This document shows positions 21,021 to 32,892 of a stretch of DNA of 64,000 bases, in pieces. The DNA is from Dipteronia dyeriana (taxonomy: Eukaryota; Streptophyta; Magnoliopsida; Sapindales; Sapindaceae). The notes beneath the pieces are model-generated. The model was not told where the DNA came from and searched no databases. It was given only the letters and a program-made list of their open reading frames with translations. The stretch lies in NCBI GenBank assembly GCA_032871835.1, contig CM065297.1, forward strand, positions 71,411,253 to 71,475,252, given 5' to 3'. Numbering within the stretch: the stretch's first letter is position 1; each line of letters begins with the position of its first letter. Made by a program: the position numbers and the translations under genes.

Positions 21021-21429
21021 TTCATTGCCAACACATTCATGCAATTATTTTAAGATAGATATCATGCATCTCATAATTCAATTATTCTTGCCAATCAATA
21101 TGTCAATAAATAACAAAGCAAATCATGTGAACATATCAAAAAGAGAACAAAGTCTAACATGCAATGCTCTCTCTTGATAAATAATTTAGCTAAGATCAAG
21201 ATAGAATATTGTTCACAATGATTTCCACACATTCACATATTCAACCAATTTTAAAGAAATCTAATAAAATAAGCTCCACAAACTATGAGAGATACACCAA
21301 GATTTTCAATCACTCTCATAATTCTTCTTTAATTTCTAGAATATCAAAATACTTATAAAAAAAATGTGTGTGTGAATTTTGCTTCTAATATATGTAGAGG
21401 AGTAATTTGATAATCAACATGCACATCAC

Positions 21430-22023
21430 ATCTTTCTCTAGTTTTACGTCCAGAAACAGCTTCAACGCCCTCTATGGGTCGGGGATATGCTTCCCATCAA
21501 ATTTTCTTATAAATTGGCAAACAGGATCTTTTAAAGTCAGATTCCCAACACTATATTGTGCATGTTCTTTTTGAAATTGTGGCCATAATCGGTCAATTGC
21601 CATTTGCACATATCCACTAGGATGTGCATCAAGAGTCGTTAGGATATTATCCAGTGATTCCCTACGCAAACCATGCCTAATGAATAAAATTTTATCTTCC
21701 CGATTATTAGACACCATTCCTAAAGAACGACAACGTGTGTTGCATGCTGTACGTGCATATTTGTGACAAGTAACCCCTAACTTCTTAGCTCTTCATTTTT
21801 TTACAAGGTTACTTATTCCAAAACCAGGCATGTAAGATCTAAATGAATCAGCAGACTCACCTGCTAGATGTACCTTAGCTTCGATCAACCAGCGAATTTC
21901 AACAGGAATGTTGTTTATCACCAGTAAGCGTAATCTTTCGGAACGTGCTTTGTAAATCTTTTTCATAGCACTTTGGGGCAACGATGGAAAATGTTTTCTC
22001 AGGTTTGTGAAAATTTCACCCAT
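21430..22023 (-). pseudogene. Unrecognised ORF downstream of Athila-like integrase
   Basis: Two collinear open segments (21793-22023 and 21472-21717) separated by a short interrupted stretch. The first starts MGEIFTNLRKHFPSLPQ and contains basic and Arg-rich segments; the second has REDKILFIRHGLRRESLDN and RLWPQFQKEHAQYSVGNL. No signal peptide, membrane segment or known domain is recognised. It sits directly downstream of integrase in element E, where Athila relatives have an extra (env-like or ORF-1) gene. Function unknown. Confidence 0.4.
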
Positions 22024-22239
22024 GCCTTGTTTTGGGGATCAGTTATTTGGGAAACTGAGTTAAACTGACTTGAATAGTCACGGAGTACCGTTATCCGCCA
22101 CTTAACTGGGATTATATGGTAAAACACACCAAGCAAAAATTGAACCTAGAAATTAATCCTGTAAAAATTCAAAACATAAAAGCAAACAAAAACAAAAATA
22201 ATAATTGCAAACACAAATAGTCAAAAGTAAAAGATTTGT

Positions 22240-23440
22240 TTACTCACCTTTGTAACAAAGATCAGAAAAGATGGCAGAGTCTTTTTGAAAATCTGTATTT
22301 TCTAAGAATGGTTTCACATGTTGTCCATTTACTTTAAACACATTACCATTCCTAGGATTCTCAATGTCAAGGGCACCATATGGATACATGTGTTTCATAA
22401 CAAATGGACCACTCCATTTTGATTTCAATTTGCCAGAAAATAAATGAAGTCGAGAATTATAAAGCAAAACCTTTTGACCAACTTCAAATGATCTTCTTAA
22501 AATTAATCTGTCATGAAAGGTTTATATTTTTCTTTAACAATTTTTGCATTTTCGTAGCATCATTTCTTAATTCTTCAAGTTCATTTATTTGCAACTTGCG
22601 TAATTCACCAGCATCATTTAGGTTAGAATTGAAAGCTTTAATGGCCCAATATGCATTTTTCTCAAGTTTAACAGGTAAGTGGCAAGGTTTTCCATAAACT
22701 AAATGATAAGGAGACATACCCAAAGATGTTTTGAATGCAGTACGGTAAGCCAAAGCACATCAATTAGTCTATTAGACCAATCTTTTTGATCATGGTAAAC
22801 CGTTTTCTGCAATATATGTTTTATCTCCCTATTTGCTAACTCAACTTGACCACTTGTTTGAGGGTGGTATGGTATAGCAATTTTGTGTGTGACTCCATAT
22901 TTCTTCATTAAAGACTCAAAAGGTTTGTTACAAAAGTGTTTGCCTCCATCATTGATAATGGCTCGAGGGATTCCAAATCGACTCAAAAGATTTTCCTTTA
23001 AAAACTAGATCACTGTTTTGTGATCATTATTTCGACAAGGAATTGCCTCGACCCATTTTGACACATAATCAATGGCAACCAAAATGTAAAAAAATCCAAA
23101 TGACGGTGGAAATGGACCCATAAAATCAATTCCCCAAAAATCAAATATTTCAATGACAATCAAATGTTTCGCTTGAAAATGTATCCTAACTTTTGACAAG
23201 TTTCACAGGTTTTACAGAATGCATGTGCATCTTTAAACAACGTGAGCCAATAAAATCAACACTGTAAGATTTTTACAGCCGTTTTCTTTGATGAAAAATG
23301 ACCACCACATGCTTCAGAATGATAAAATTCAATAACACTACTTACCTCATTGCCTGGATTACACCGTCGAACAATTTGATCACGACAATACTTGAATAAG
23401 TACGGGTCATCCCAGTAAAAACGTTTTACCTAGGTCAAAT
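22240..23440 (-). pseudogene. Integrase of Athila-like element E
   Basis: Order on the minus strand: a degraded zinc-binding segment (YLFKYCRDQIVRRC-like, about 23340-23410); the core with [18 protein letters not shown] and [15 protein letters not shown] (23005-23160); FGIPRAIINDGGKHFCNKPF (about 22910-22980); PYHPQTSGQVELANREIKHI, the catalytic Glu region (about 22800-22860); and a C-terminal segment with KLKSKWSGPFVMKHMYPYGA (about 22370-22440). All three catalytic positions appear kept, but frameshifts near 23000, 22740 and 22500 split it. It would insert element cDNA into the genome. Confidence 0.8.
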
Positions 23441-23780
23441 TTTTTTTTTGTCCTGTTCATTCCAATCGAGTGGCATCATTCCTGTTGCAAGATAATTAAC
23501 AATGTCAGCATACCAAGGCAAAGTTGTGATAGAGAATAAAAGATCATCAAGAAAAGAATCATTGATGGGTGCTTTTTCTTTTGGCTCGTCATCTTTCTGT
23601 TCCAATTCTTCAAAATCTAAAGTGTCTCTTTCTTCTTCGGTAACCTGCAAACAATTATCAAGATGTGAATGCATGTTTGACTCAGGTGAATTGATCAAAC
23701 AAATTTTAGATGAGTTAAAAGAATCCTTTTGAACAAGATCTTCAACAATGGTTTCAATAATGTCTACATATTCATCTTCA
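23441..23780 (-). pseudogene. Junction where RT is deleted (protease to RNase H remnant)
   Basis: Directly after the protease comes an acidic linker (EEERDTLDFEELEQ). It then jumps to LPWYADIVNYLATGMMPLDW, the end of RNase H before integrase. The RT palm and fingers (normally more than 1 kb) are absent, so an internal deletion joined the two within this segment. Confidence 0.65.
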
Positions 23781-23782
23781 TT

Positions 23783-24358
23783 TTAATCATCAAATGGTTC
23801 CTTAGACATGTTGAAAACATTAGGCTTAATTTCCATATTTCCAAAAGACATGCTCATTATTCCATTCTTGCAATTAATCAAGGCATTAGCAGTAACCAAA
23901 AATGGTCGGCCCAATATAACATGAATTGATTTGTACTCATTAACAACAGGTTGTGTTTCCAAGACAATAAAATCTACTGGGTAGATAAATTTATCGGCTT
24001 GTACTAACACATCTTCCATTATTCCTTTTGGTATTTTAATTAACCTATCAGTAAGACAAAGTGTGGTTGAAGTCGGCTTTAACTCACCAAGTTTAAGTCG
24101 CTGATAAAATGAGTATGGTAGCAAATTTACACTAGCACCTAAGTCAAGTAAAGCATGCTCAATTTTACAGTTACCAATTGTGCATGAAATAGTGGGACAG
24201 TCAGGATCTTTATATTTCAAAACATTTTTGTTGCAAAGAATGAAACTTACATGTTCAGCCATAAAGGCTTTCTTTCTTACCTGATACTTCGTTTTCACAG
24301 TGCACAAATCCTTCAAAAATTTGGCATAGGAAAGTACCTGTTTGATTACGTCCAACAA
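23783..24358 (-). pseudogene. Aspartic protease of Athila-like element E
   Basis: An open 191-residue segment with ISCTIGNCKIEHALLDLGAS, where DLG replaces D-[ST]-G at the active site, then VNLLPYSFYQRLKLGELKPT, VDFIVLE and the HVILGRPFLVTANALIN box that ends Gypsy proteases. It is uninterrupted in this segment. It lies between gag and the deleted RT. Confidence 0.75.
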
Positions 24359-24372
24359 AGGGATATTGATTT

Positions 24373-26004
24373 TTACCTGTTTGAAAATTTCAAAAATCTC
24401 TGGGGATGCTTCGATTTCTGTGAATTTTTAAAAGCTTGAGGATATGAGAGTGTAGGTGGGGATTCAATTATTTCTTCATCAACAGTGGTTTCATTAACCC
24501 TTTCCTTACTTGAAAAATGACTCATCATCATTTTTACCAAACTCAATAATAGGTTTTTCAATGACCTTACCACTACGAAGAGTGATGAATGATTTGACTT
24601 GATCTGGGCATTGGTTATTATCATATGAACTTGACTGACTCTTGGGATTTGCTTGTGGTTGAGATGGAAACTTACCTTTTTCGTATGTGGTGAGTGTATA
24701 AGCAATCTTTGCCAAAGTATCTTTAACATCTATCAAGGATTATGCAGTTTGGCTGTTAATGGATTCTTGCTTCTCAATGAATGAGTACAAAGTGTCTTCA
24801 AAGTTTTTCCTAGATGGTGGCACATAAGGTGCATAACCTTGTGAGTTTTGGAAATTCTGGTGTGTTTGTGGAGATTGGGCTTGATTGTTGTTCCTCTAAT
24901 TAAAATTTAGGTGATTTCTCCAACCAGGATTGTAGGTTTGTGAATATAGGTTGCAATTTGGCTTGTTAAAAGCGTGCAAAGCATTGACTTGTTCATGAAG
25001 GCAATCTTATATGGCTGGTAAAGTTGGGAAACTATGAGTGATATGATCATCAGAATCACATACATGGCATGCAATTTCTTATACAGATTTTACATGTTCA
25101 CTCTTTTTAGTTTCTAAAGCTTCAACTTTCCTAGCTAGGGATGTGAATCTAGCTTGAAGGTCATGATCTTCCCTAAGATTGTAAATGCCTCCACTAGATG
25201 GAGATGGTTGTGGTTTGCTCATGGACTCATAGGAACTAATGGTGTCCCAATTTTTAGCATTTTCGTCGATATGGTCAAGGTATTCAAGTGCATCTTCAGG
25301 ATTTTTGTCACTAAACTCCCCATTACATATCATTTCAATGACTTGTCTACTTTGGGGTGTGAGTCCCTTATAGAAATGTGACACTATCCTCTATGTTTCA
25401 AAACTGTAATGTGGACAGACATTTAACAACTCTTTGAACCTATCCCAACATTGGTAAAGTGTTTCCCCAGGTTTTTGGGCAAATGAAGTGATTTGCCTCT
25501 TAAGAGAGTTTGTTCTATGAGGTGGGAAAAATTTCATTAAGAACTGTTGTTGCATATCATTTCAAGTTTGGATTGATCCTGACCTAAGGTTTTGTAACAA
25601 AGTTTTAGCTTTATCTTTTAAGGAAAAAGGGAAAAAGGGAAAAACTTAAGCTTGATTATATCCATGCTAACATTTTGGTCAGTGCAAGTGTTACAGATTT
25701 CCTCAAACTCCCTAAGATGCAAATATGGATTTTCATATTCAAGACCGTGAAAATTGGGTAAAAGTTAAATGATTCCCGGTTTAAAATTAAAGTGTGTTGC
25801 ATTTGGTGGGAAAGCTATGCATGAAGGTGCTCCAGTACGTGTGAGATTCATGTAGTCTCTAAGAGTTCTAGGTGGATTTGGGTTAATTTGTTGGTCACGG
25901 TCAACATAAGGCGGATGGTTGCTGTGTTAAGACATGTTGTCAAGGTTGTCTAAAAGGTTCTCGGCTTGGTTTCCTGCTGGATGTCTAAGTGGGTTTTCAG
26001 CCAT
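24373..26004 (-). pseudogene. Gag of Athila-like element E
   Basis: The start (MAENPLRHPAGNQ) is at 26002-26004. It continues through NPPRTLRDYMNLTRTGAPS and the capsid core with YENPYLHLREFEEICNTC, AKTLLQNLRSGSI, FFPPHRTNSLKRQI and GETLYQCWDRFKELL, then FYKGLTPQSRQVIEM (25079-25384). It ends in a Gln/Asn-rich region and VKSFITLRSGKVIEKP (24506-24600). At least five stops and a frameshift interrupt it. Length and motif order agree with Athila gag. Confidence 0.75.
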
Positions 26005-26531
26005 GTTGATAGTGAATGTGGGTGATTGTGATCTCCTAACTAACCTACCACTAGATGTTCGAGACCAACGTCACATGCACATTTAATGAGGGTTCATGGA
26101 GGTGAAATACACAAAAATGAAGAAAATAAAATAAAAAATGATAAAAATAGCAAGATACAAAATTCTAGGGGTGTAAATGAAAATATGCATAAGTATTGGG
26201 GCAAAAGTGTAAATAATTAAAAATATAGGGACTAATGTGAAAATATGATAATTACAGGGACTGATATGCAAAAAATGAAAAATAAAATGACCTATATGCA
26301 AATACAAACTAGATCTAAGCTAAAATTCAAATAAAAAAGTTGAAGGACTAAAATGCAAAAATATGATTAATGATTACAAGTGTTTTTTTTTTAAATGGAT
26401 GAAGTTTATGATTGAGATGAGTGATGCAAAATTAAATACAAAATAAAAACAAAGAAGATAGAAAAAAAAAGCATCAAAACTAAAGTAAAATTAAAAAGAA
26501 ATTATTTCTACAAAGAAAAAACGGACTTACC

Positions 26532-26549
26532 TCCCCAGCAACGGCTCCA
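26532..26549 (-). other. Primer binding site of element E
   Basis: On the minus strand TGGAGCCGTTGCTGGGGA differs at two positions from the tRNA-Asp complementary site TGGCGCCGTTGCCGGGGA used by Athila elements. It lies 6 bp from the LTR end. Confidence 0.7.
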
Positions 26550-26555
26550 AAAACT

Positions 26556-27692
26556 TGACATGTCCTAAAGAAGTGTTCCTACTCCCAAATATAAGAGTGT
26601 CATAGTAATAAATAAATCGGTAAGACCGGGTCGAACCACATGGAGGTTGTTCACTTGTCCTTACAGAATTAATTATCTAGATTAATTACTAAGCTTGTTA
26701 TAAAGTGTAAATCAATTAAAATTAAAACAAGGGCTAAGGGATCCACTGTTGGTAATTCGAATATGATCCAATTATTAATATTAAGTCCAGATTAATGGGA
26801 TGGTATTCCACTCCACTGACCATTCTCTGATAGATATGGGTAAAAGTATTCACTGTGCTAGACAATATCTGTCTGTCAACAGTGAGTCACTCCACAAAGA
26901 TCAGAGAGGAGAAACCACTCTGTGATAAATATGGGTAAAAGTACTCACTGTGCTAGACAATATCTATTTATCTACAGTGAGTCAAAAACTCCACAAAGAT
27001 CAGAGGGGAGAAAGCAAAAAATAATAAACTTACTAAAATTGGATCATATTTTCCATACCAACAGTATCACCTTTGACCCTAGCTATATATAATTAGTTTG
27101 ACATAATTTAACTAGAAAATAGATACTTTGTTTAAACTGAGAATTTGAGAACAAAAGAGAGAGAATTTCACAAATCTAACATCAGATTTGGATTTAGAAT
27201 ATGAAAATTAAGGGGGAGAGGCCCCCTATTTATACAAAATACGGAGGAAAATTGACCATCGGATGAATTTAGAATGGAGCGTCCAGATTTTGCCACATCA
27301 TCTGTGAACAATAACCCATCCGTGAAGTGAATAGTGAACAGTGACAGTGAACAATGCACATCTGTGACTGAACAGTGAAAGTCAACTGTGAATTGTAAAA
27401 GTCAACAGTGAACAGTGAATAGTCAAAATTATGAAAATACCCTTCATGATCTTCCTAAGGTTTTTTGACGTTCTAAACTTGAAAACGATGTTTGTTTTGC
27501 CATCTAACTTCTCCATAATTCTGAATTCATCGAATTACATATGAAATACAAAGAAAAATACATTGATTACTACACAACACATTTATTTAAACGAGCGAAC
27601 GAAATTATGTCTAAATTGGGGAATTAATCATATTAGAAGTGTAAAATGATGATATTATCCCTTAGTAAACATACACTTTTTAGTGTTAATCA
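26556..27692 (-). repeat. 5' LTR of Athila-like element E
   Basis: About 1137 bp from TGACATGTCC to TTAATCA, TG...CA on the element's strand. It contains an internal 95-bp duplication and many GTGAACAGTGA-like motifs (27290-27425). There is no second copy in the window, so the ends rest on the PBS at one side and the abrupt start of LTR C at the other. Confidence 0.6.
26825..27013. repeat. 95-bp tandem duplication with internal hairpins in LTR E
   Basis: Two copies (TATGGG at 26835 and 26930), each with CACTGTGCTAGACAATATCT. The second holds perfect 9-nt arms ACTCACTGT (26943-26951) and ACAGTGAGT (26974-26982). The first has 7-nt arms in the same place. Confidence 0.8.
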
Positions 27693-28272
27693 GAGGTCAT
27701 CAAGTTAGCTGCTCGTTGTCTCGTAAAGCGAGGCAGATCCATGCTTTGGTTATGTTCTCAGGAGCTTGGGATGGACCTTTCTCGACCCTTTAAAGCTTGA
27801 GACGTCCCTGTAGACATTCCTGGGAGGTAGCACGGATCTGATCCACTTATAGACCCTCTTTCTCCTTGTACCGTGGAGGGGGTAGAGGGCTCCTAGAGAG
27901 GTTGGTGGGCTTCTAATTTAGGCTATAAGTTAAGTTTGACCTCTGGAAGCCTTAACCTGGAGGGAGCTTGCTTTGCTTGTCGGGCTTATCCTACCTTGGT
28001 TTCACGGCGTGGTTTCAGAGCCCGACTCTAGGAACCGAGGTTCTTGGGTAGGTGGCCTCGAGAAGCCCGGATTCTAGTGTCCATGTGAGAGCTCGACCTA
28101 GTCGTGCCTAGCTTCATCCCTGGTAGTTCCGAAGTCCGACCATCCTTCCTTGGTTCTACGGGATAGATTAATGGTCCATCCGGGGTCTAATGAATGTCAA
28201 ATTTGGGCTTTGATTCAGACTAGGAGATTGAAAAATTTCTCTTTGACCCCTATCCAAATTTTACTATTAATA
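27693..28272 (-). repeat. Truncated 3' LTR of element C
   Basis: Aligns with 38076-38683 (GAGGTCATCAAGTTAG to ACTATTAATA). The R/U5 half and TATA box are missing. The cut lies within 3 bp of the equivalent cut in element B. Confidence 0.85.
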
Positions 28273-28510
28273 GAGGTCCCCTATAACTTGAACACCAGAG
28301 GTAGAGTTGGGGTTGGAGTCAGATTCCCTATTAATTGGGAAATTTTCTGTTACAAAAGTAATTACTGAGAATCTCGAATGAAATCTTCTTATTAACTGGT
28401 CGAGCCTGGATTGGTGTGCTCTTTAAAGAAAACAGTGGTGCTACGACCCTCTCCGTGGTTCGAGGCAATCTTCTCGAGGATGCCGCCGACATCACTACAA
28501 CCCTAACCTC

Positions 28511-28519
28511 TATTTAAAT
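28511..28519 (+). promoter_or_regulatory. Candidate TATA box for the antisense ORF (C)
   Basis: TATTTAAAT, 118 bp before the ATG at 28637, in the conserved CAACCCTAACCTC context. Confidence 0.45.
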
Positions 28520-28636
28520 TCGAACTCACTGCCTGCTTCCTCATGCATTCTTTCAATTTCAAATTTTCAGACTTCCTCTTTCTTGCTATCCTCTGTCGAT
28601 TTTCCTTTTTTCTCAGCCCCAAAAACTTGTTCTACC

Positions 28637-30640
28637 ATGTCAAAGATCATTCATGACTCCATTGACTCCCTTGTTGAAGGCACAAAGGTTTCAAGTCTTG
28701 CCCACGGAAAATGGACTCGACGAGACCTAGGCGGGGACGACTCTCCTCCGTCCCCGCAACGTCTTCGATCAAACCAGAATATAGCCATCAGGACTGGGTT
28801 TTCTAACCAACAGGACAACCCTCTAAAATTGGTTGATGAGGACTCCGACGAAGAGAATAGGGTCGGTATCACTGGAAAGGACCAAGTCACGGTCGTCGGT
28901 CCTTCCCTGGAGAGGCATCCTCCATATGACTTCAGGGTCATTCCAGATTTTGTCGTTGACCCAAAGTCGATTAACCGCTTGAGGTCAAGATACGGCATTC
29001 CTGATAGTGTCTCCCTAACATTCCTACACAGAAATTATAACGTCTTTAATCCGTCCAAAGGCGTGCTCTTCATCCATGTTACGGCCTTCAATAGCGGGGT
29101 AAGACTCCCTTTTAATCCTACCCTTCGGCAGACTCTTAACGCCCTTCAGCTGGCTCACCTCCAGTTAACACCCGGCTTCTGAAGGCACCTAATTAGCTTC
29201 CTCATGTTTTAGAGGGAGCAGTGTGAGCTAAGCAAGATAACCAAAGAGCCCGGGGCAGAGGAGCTTGCTTTCCTTTTTCAAATTGGGAGCCTAGCCGGGG
29301 TTGCTTGAGGTCAGTTTTACGCCAAGGCCAAGAACAAGTTTAATTTCATCCCTGGAGCTTCAAGGAAGGACCTGGTCTGGAAAGAAGAATGGATATTGGC
29401 TGGCGATGATTAGGGGAGCTCGATCTTTATAGGTGGGCATCAGTTCGCGGTTCCAACTACCTTCAATGATAAGCCTTAATGGGACCGAGATTCCTTACCC
29501 GTCGAATCTGAGATGGTGCTGAAGGCCATCCTTGCCAGGAATTACTTGAACCTGAAGCTCTCGACTACTGACCCTTTTGATTCTCGGTGGGTAAATCGCT
29601 ATCTTCGAATATCCGACGTTACTCCTCGTAAGTACCTTTAACCATCAAGCTTTTGGGTCGTTGTATGGTTCATTTCTGAAGGTTTTACCCCTTTTTTATC
29701 AGTTTTTGTTATTGCTCTAGCTTTTCGCGAAGCCTGGCAAGCTCGGACCACTCCCGCTCTGACCAAATCGTCCTAAAGAACCTTCTTAGCTACCTCGGAG
29801 AAAGGAGGGCCAACCCTTTTAGCCGCTGCTTTGCCTGCTACTTTTTCATCGCCTTCCAAGATGAGATCTAAGATGGCAATTCTCGCATCGCGTGCTGCTA
29901 AAGCTCTAAATCGAGGAGGACCCGCTCTCCAGACCACTGATACGTCCACCTCCATTCCCTCATCAGTGGCCCCCACTATAGCTGCTGCTTCTCCGGTCAC
30001 AATACCAACTCCTTCAGTTGATCCGTCTGCATCCCAAACAGTTCATCCTCTAGGGGATCCCGAGGCCGGTATTTCTGAGATTCCCCTTTCTTTTCCCCAC
30101 CATCAGTCGGGCTCGGTTGGTCACGATGAGGTTTTAAAGCAGTTTATTGCTTCTTGCCCGGGTGGCGGGCTATCTAGGATGCCTTCAATGCCTATGGATA
30201 TTGTGGTTACCAAGGGGTCTGCCCTCCTGGCCGAGGTAGTCATCGCCTTTATTTTCTCATGTAATAACTTGACTTATCGTTTATTAACATGAATCCCCTT
30301 TGCAAGCCTTCAAATTTCAAGTAGCCATGGGACACCAGGTAGCTTCTTTTTGCGACCGGCCAGCTAGGGCTAAAGCTGAGGTTGAGCAAGCCATGGAATT
30401 GTTAGCACATGCTCGAGCCTTGGTCCAGGAGATGGCCTCTAGCCAGAGGGGAATGGAAGCACAACTGGATGAGCTTTAGTGCGACCACGAGGGGCTGAAG
30501 TGGTCTTTTAATCAAGAAACTCTTTGGTCAAAGCGACGAGCCGGCCAGCGGGATGATTGGAAAGATGAGGTAAAAGCACTGGATGCTGAGAACCAAGCAC
30601 TACAGGCCCAAGTTGCCAAGCTTCAGGATAAAGTGGTCCA
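28637..30640 (+). pseudogene. Antisense ORF of Tat element C (PF04195-like)
   Basis: ATG at 28637 (MSKIIHDSIDSLVEG) is chosen by alignment with A and B; an in-frame ATG at 28583 exists. Exon 1 is open to 29180, then broken by TGA after LTPGF. It ends at 29627 and shares FIGGHQFAVPT and NYLNLKL. Intron 1 is 29628-29702 (donor GTAAGT, a consensus plant donor; acceptor TTATCAG). Exon 2 is 29703-30235, with SKMAILASRAAKALNRGGPA. Intron 2 is 30236-30305 (donor GTAGTC; acceptor TTTGCAA-G, damaged). Exon 3 has coiled-coil text and is cut near 30640 by a deletion of about 0.9 kb relative to B. Function unknown. Confidence 0.7.
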
Positions 30641-30904
30641 ATCAGGTACAGCCTCTATAGCAACCTGACTTAGCTTGGGAAAAGTAACAAGATAGGAAAA
30701 CTGCTTAAGTGTGAAAGTAGATAGCTAGCTCGAGCTTTTCGACTCTTGATAGAAACTTATAGCTCAATGACTTTAGTAAATAGTCCCCTTGTGTGATTGT
30801 AGACTAGTCCGTACCTGTCTCAGTAAGCAACCACATATACACGAAGAATTAGCGACCAGCAGTGACTGAGACATTGGAGTTTAAGTAAAAGCATTTTCTT
30901 TTCT

Positions 30905-31330
30905 CGATCCCCTCTAGAGGGTTATAGCCCAAGTGAGGCATCAATGAGAGCTATCTAGCTCTCTCCTAGTCTGAAGATCGGGATGGCTATTGCACCCTTA
31001 AGCTCAAGTCCTTCTTAGAGGTTGTAGCCCAACCAAGACATCATGAGGCTATCTAGCTATTTCCTGGTCTTAAGATCTGGATGGCAACTATGCTCTTACA
31101 CTCAGATCCTTCTTAGGGGTTGTAGCCCTACCAAGGCATCAGGAAAGCTATCTATCTATTTCCTGTTCTCGAGATCTAGATGGAAACTATACTCTTACAA
31201 CTAGATCCTTCGTAGGGGTTGTAGCCCGACGAAGGCATCTGGAAGGCTATCTAGCTATTTCCAGGTCTTGAGATCTAGATGGCAACTATGCTCTTACACT
31301 CAGACCCTTCTTGACGGGGGGTAGTACCTG
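30905..31330. repeat. 99-bp tandem repeat of element C
   Basis: Unit ends at 31105, 31204 and 31303 give a 99-bp period. Shared words are GTAGCCC, AAGGCATC and AGATCTAGATGG. It is orthologous in position to 12478-12970. Confidence 0.9.
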
Positions 31331-31549
31331 GCTGAGGCATCAGAGATAGAGATGGGGCTTCCCAGGCTAATCCCTGGTCTTGGGACGATAATGTCGAATT
31401 TTCCATGTAGACCCAAATTACTATAGAACATAGTTGAGGATGGAGAAAAACAGGCTTTATTGTTAAATAGAATGGAGTACATTATTGTTGGGATTAAAAA
31501 CTAGGTGGAGGTAGCCTGCTCTCGACTCCCCTTCTTAGGGGTAGAATTT

Positions 31550-32751
31550 TTTCAGGTGATCTGCATTCCAAGTATGATAGATGAGCCTGCTGCTTATGTC
31601 TTCGAGCTTGTATGCCCCATTGTGGACCACAGCCTTTACTAGATAAGGTCCCTCCCAGTTGGGTCTCAGGACCTCGTCTTACCTCTTTCTAGTATTCAAT
31701 GTCACTTTCCTAAGAACTAGGTCCTCTTCCTTAAAATTTTGAGCTTTAACCCTCCTGTTAAAATATCTAGCAATCCTGCTCTGGTAAATTGCTATCTTCT
31801 CAGCCACCCGATCTTGTTTTTCTTCCAAGAGATCCAAGCTAGCTTGAAGCTTGTCCTTGTTACTTCCCACTTCAAAGTGTTGAACTCTGAAGGAGACCAG
31901 TTTGTGCTCAATGGGAAGCACCACCTCAACCTTGATGGCTAATGAGTAGGGCGTTTCCCAGGTAGCCATTCTCATTATAGTGAGGTAAGCCCAGAAGACC
32001 TCGAGAAGCTCCTCAGCCCATCTACCATTTTTTTGTTGTAGTTTCTTTTTCAATAGCTTCTTAATAGTCTTATTGGTGGATTCCACCAGCCCGTTAGTCT
32101 TGGGGTGGGCTACTAAAGAGAACCTAAGGTCAATTCCCAAGCCCTCATAAAATTCTTTGAATTGGCAATTATCAAACTGCTTACCGAGGTCAACTATAAT
32201 GGCAAGAGGGGTTCCGAACCTACAAACTACATTAATTTTGAAGAATCTTATTGTATTTTATTCCGATATACAGGGAAATCGGTCCAGCTTCGACCCACCT
32301 TATGAAATAATCAATCTCTACGATAGCATGCTTGGCTTGACCAGGAGCAGTAGGAAGTGGTCCGATCAATTCAACTCCACACATAGCAAAGGGATGACAA
32401 TCACTCCGGCAGTAGGTGACTCAGGTTTGCGGTCTTCTGGCATGCTTCACAGGATCGTACTAAGTTCTTTGCATCTTGATGGATGGTTGGCCAATAATAT
32501 CCCATGCGGAGTACTTGATATGCTAGAGCCTTCCCACATATGAGGTTCCTGCACTCCCCGAAGTGAACCTCTCTCAACACCCATTTAGCGTCCTCAAGAT
32601 GTAAATATCGAAGTAAAGGAATGGATCTGCCTCTCTTGTATAAATGCCCATCCATCAAACAATATCGGATTGAGAGCCTCTTGACTTTCCTAGCTTGGTC
32701 GGGCTCCCTTGGGAGCCTTCCTTCTTGGAGATAATCCTTTATGGGGTCCAT
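31550..32751 (-). pseudogene. Integrase of element C
   Basis: N-terminal zinc-binding part at 32401-32660: REVHFGEC then CEACQKT, with the second His lost (NLICG where copy A has NHIGG). The core region 32150-32400 is frameshifted. The segment 31679-32140 is open and contains GLVESTNKTIKKLLKKKLQQ with the catalytic Glu, then EVVLPIEHKLVSFRVQHF and IYQSRIARYFNRRVKAQNF, the C-terminal DNA-binding part. Length agrees with Tat integrase. It is not functional because of shifts. Confidence 0.8.
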
Positions 32752-32892
32752 CCAGTATGGTCACCGATTTAGGGTTTGAGTCTCGTTACTTGCTGCTGTG
32801 CTTGGTAGGGGGATCACTTGGAGAGGGACTCCCTGTGGTAAGGTTTGGCCGCCATTCACAACTATTTTGGCTAAGATGTATGCTCGATGATT

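Larger units (their letters stand above)
19867..27692 (-). mobile_element. Athila-like Gypsy element E, truncated
   Basis: From right to left: 5' LTR (26556-27692), PBS, gag, protease, integrase, then downstream ORFs. RT and most of RNase H are deleted and the 3' LTR is not found. The LRSGKVIEKP motif after gag, the PBS and the protease text (LLDLGASVNLLP) are Athila-like. The left limit is uncertain. The right end meets base 27693, where the 3' LTR of Tat element C begins abruptly, as if E inserted into that LTR and the left part was later lost. Confidence 0.7.

Noticed and set aside
21430..22023. Envelope gene of the Athila-like element
   Set aside because: No signal peptide, transmembrane segment or cleavage-site pattern can be seen.
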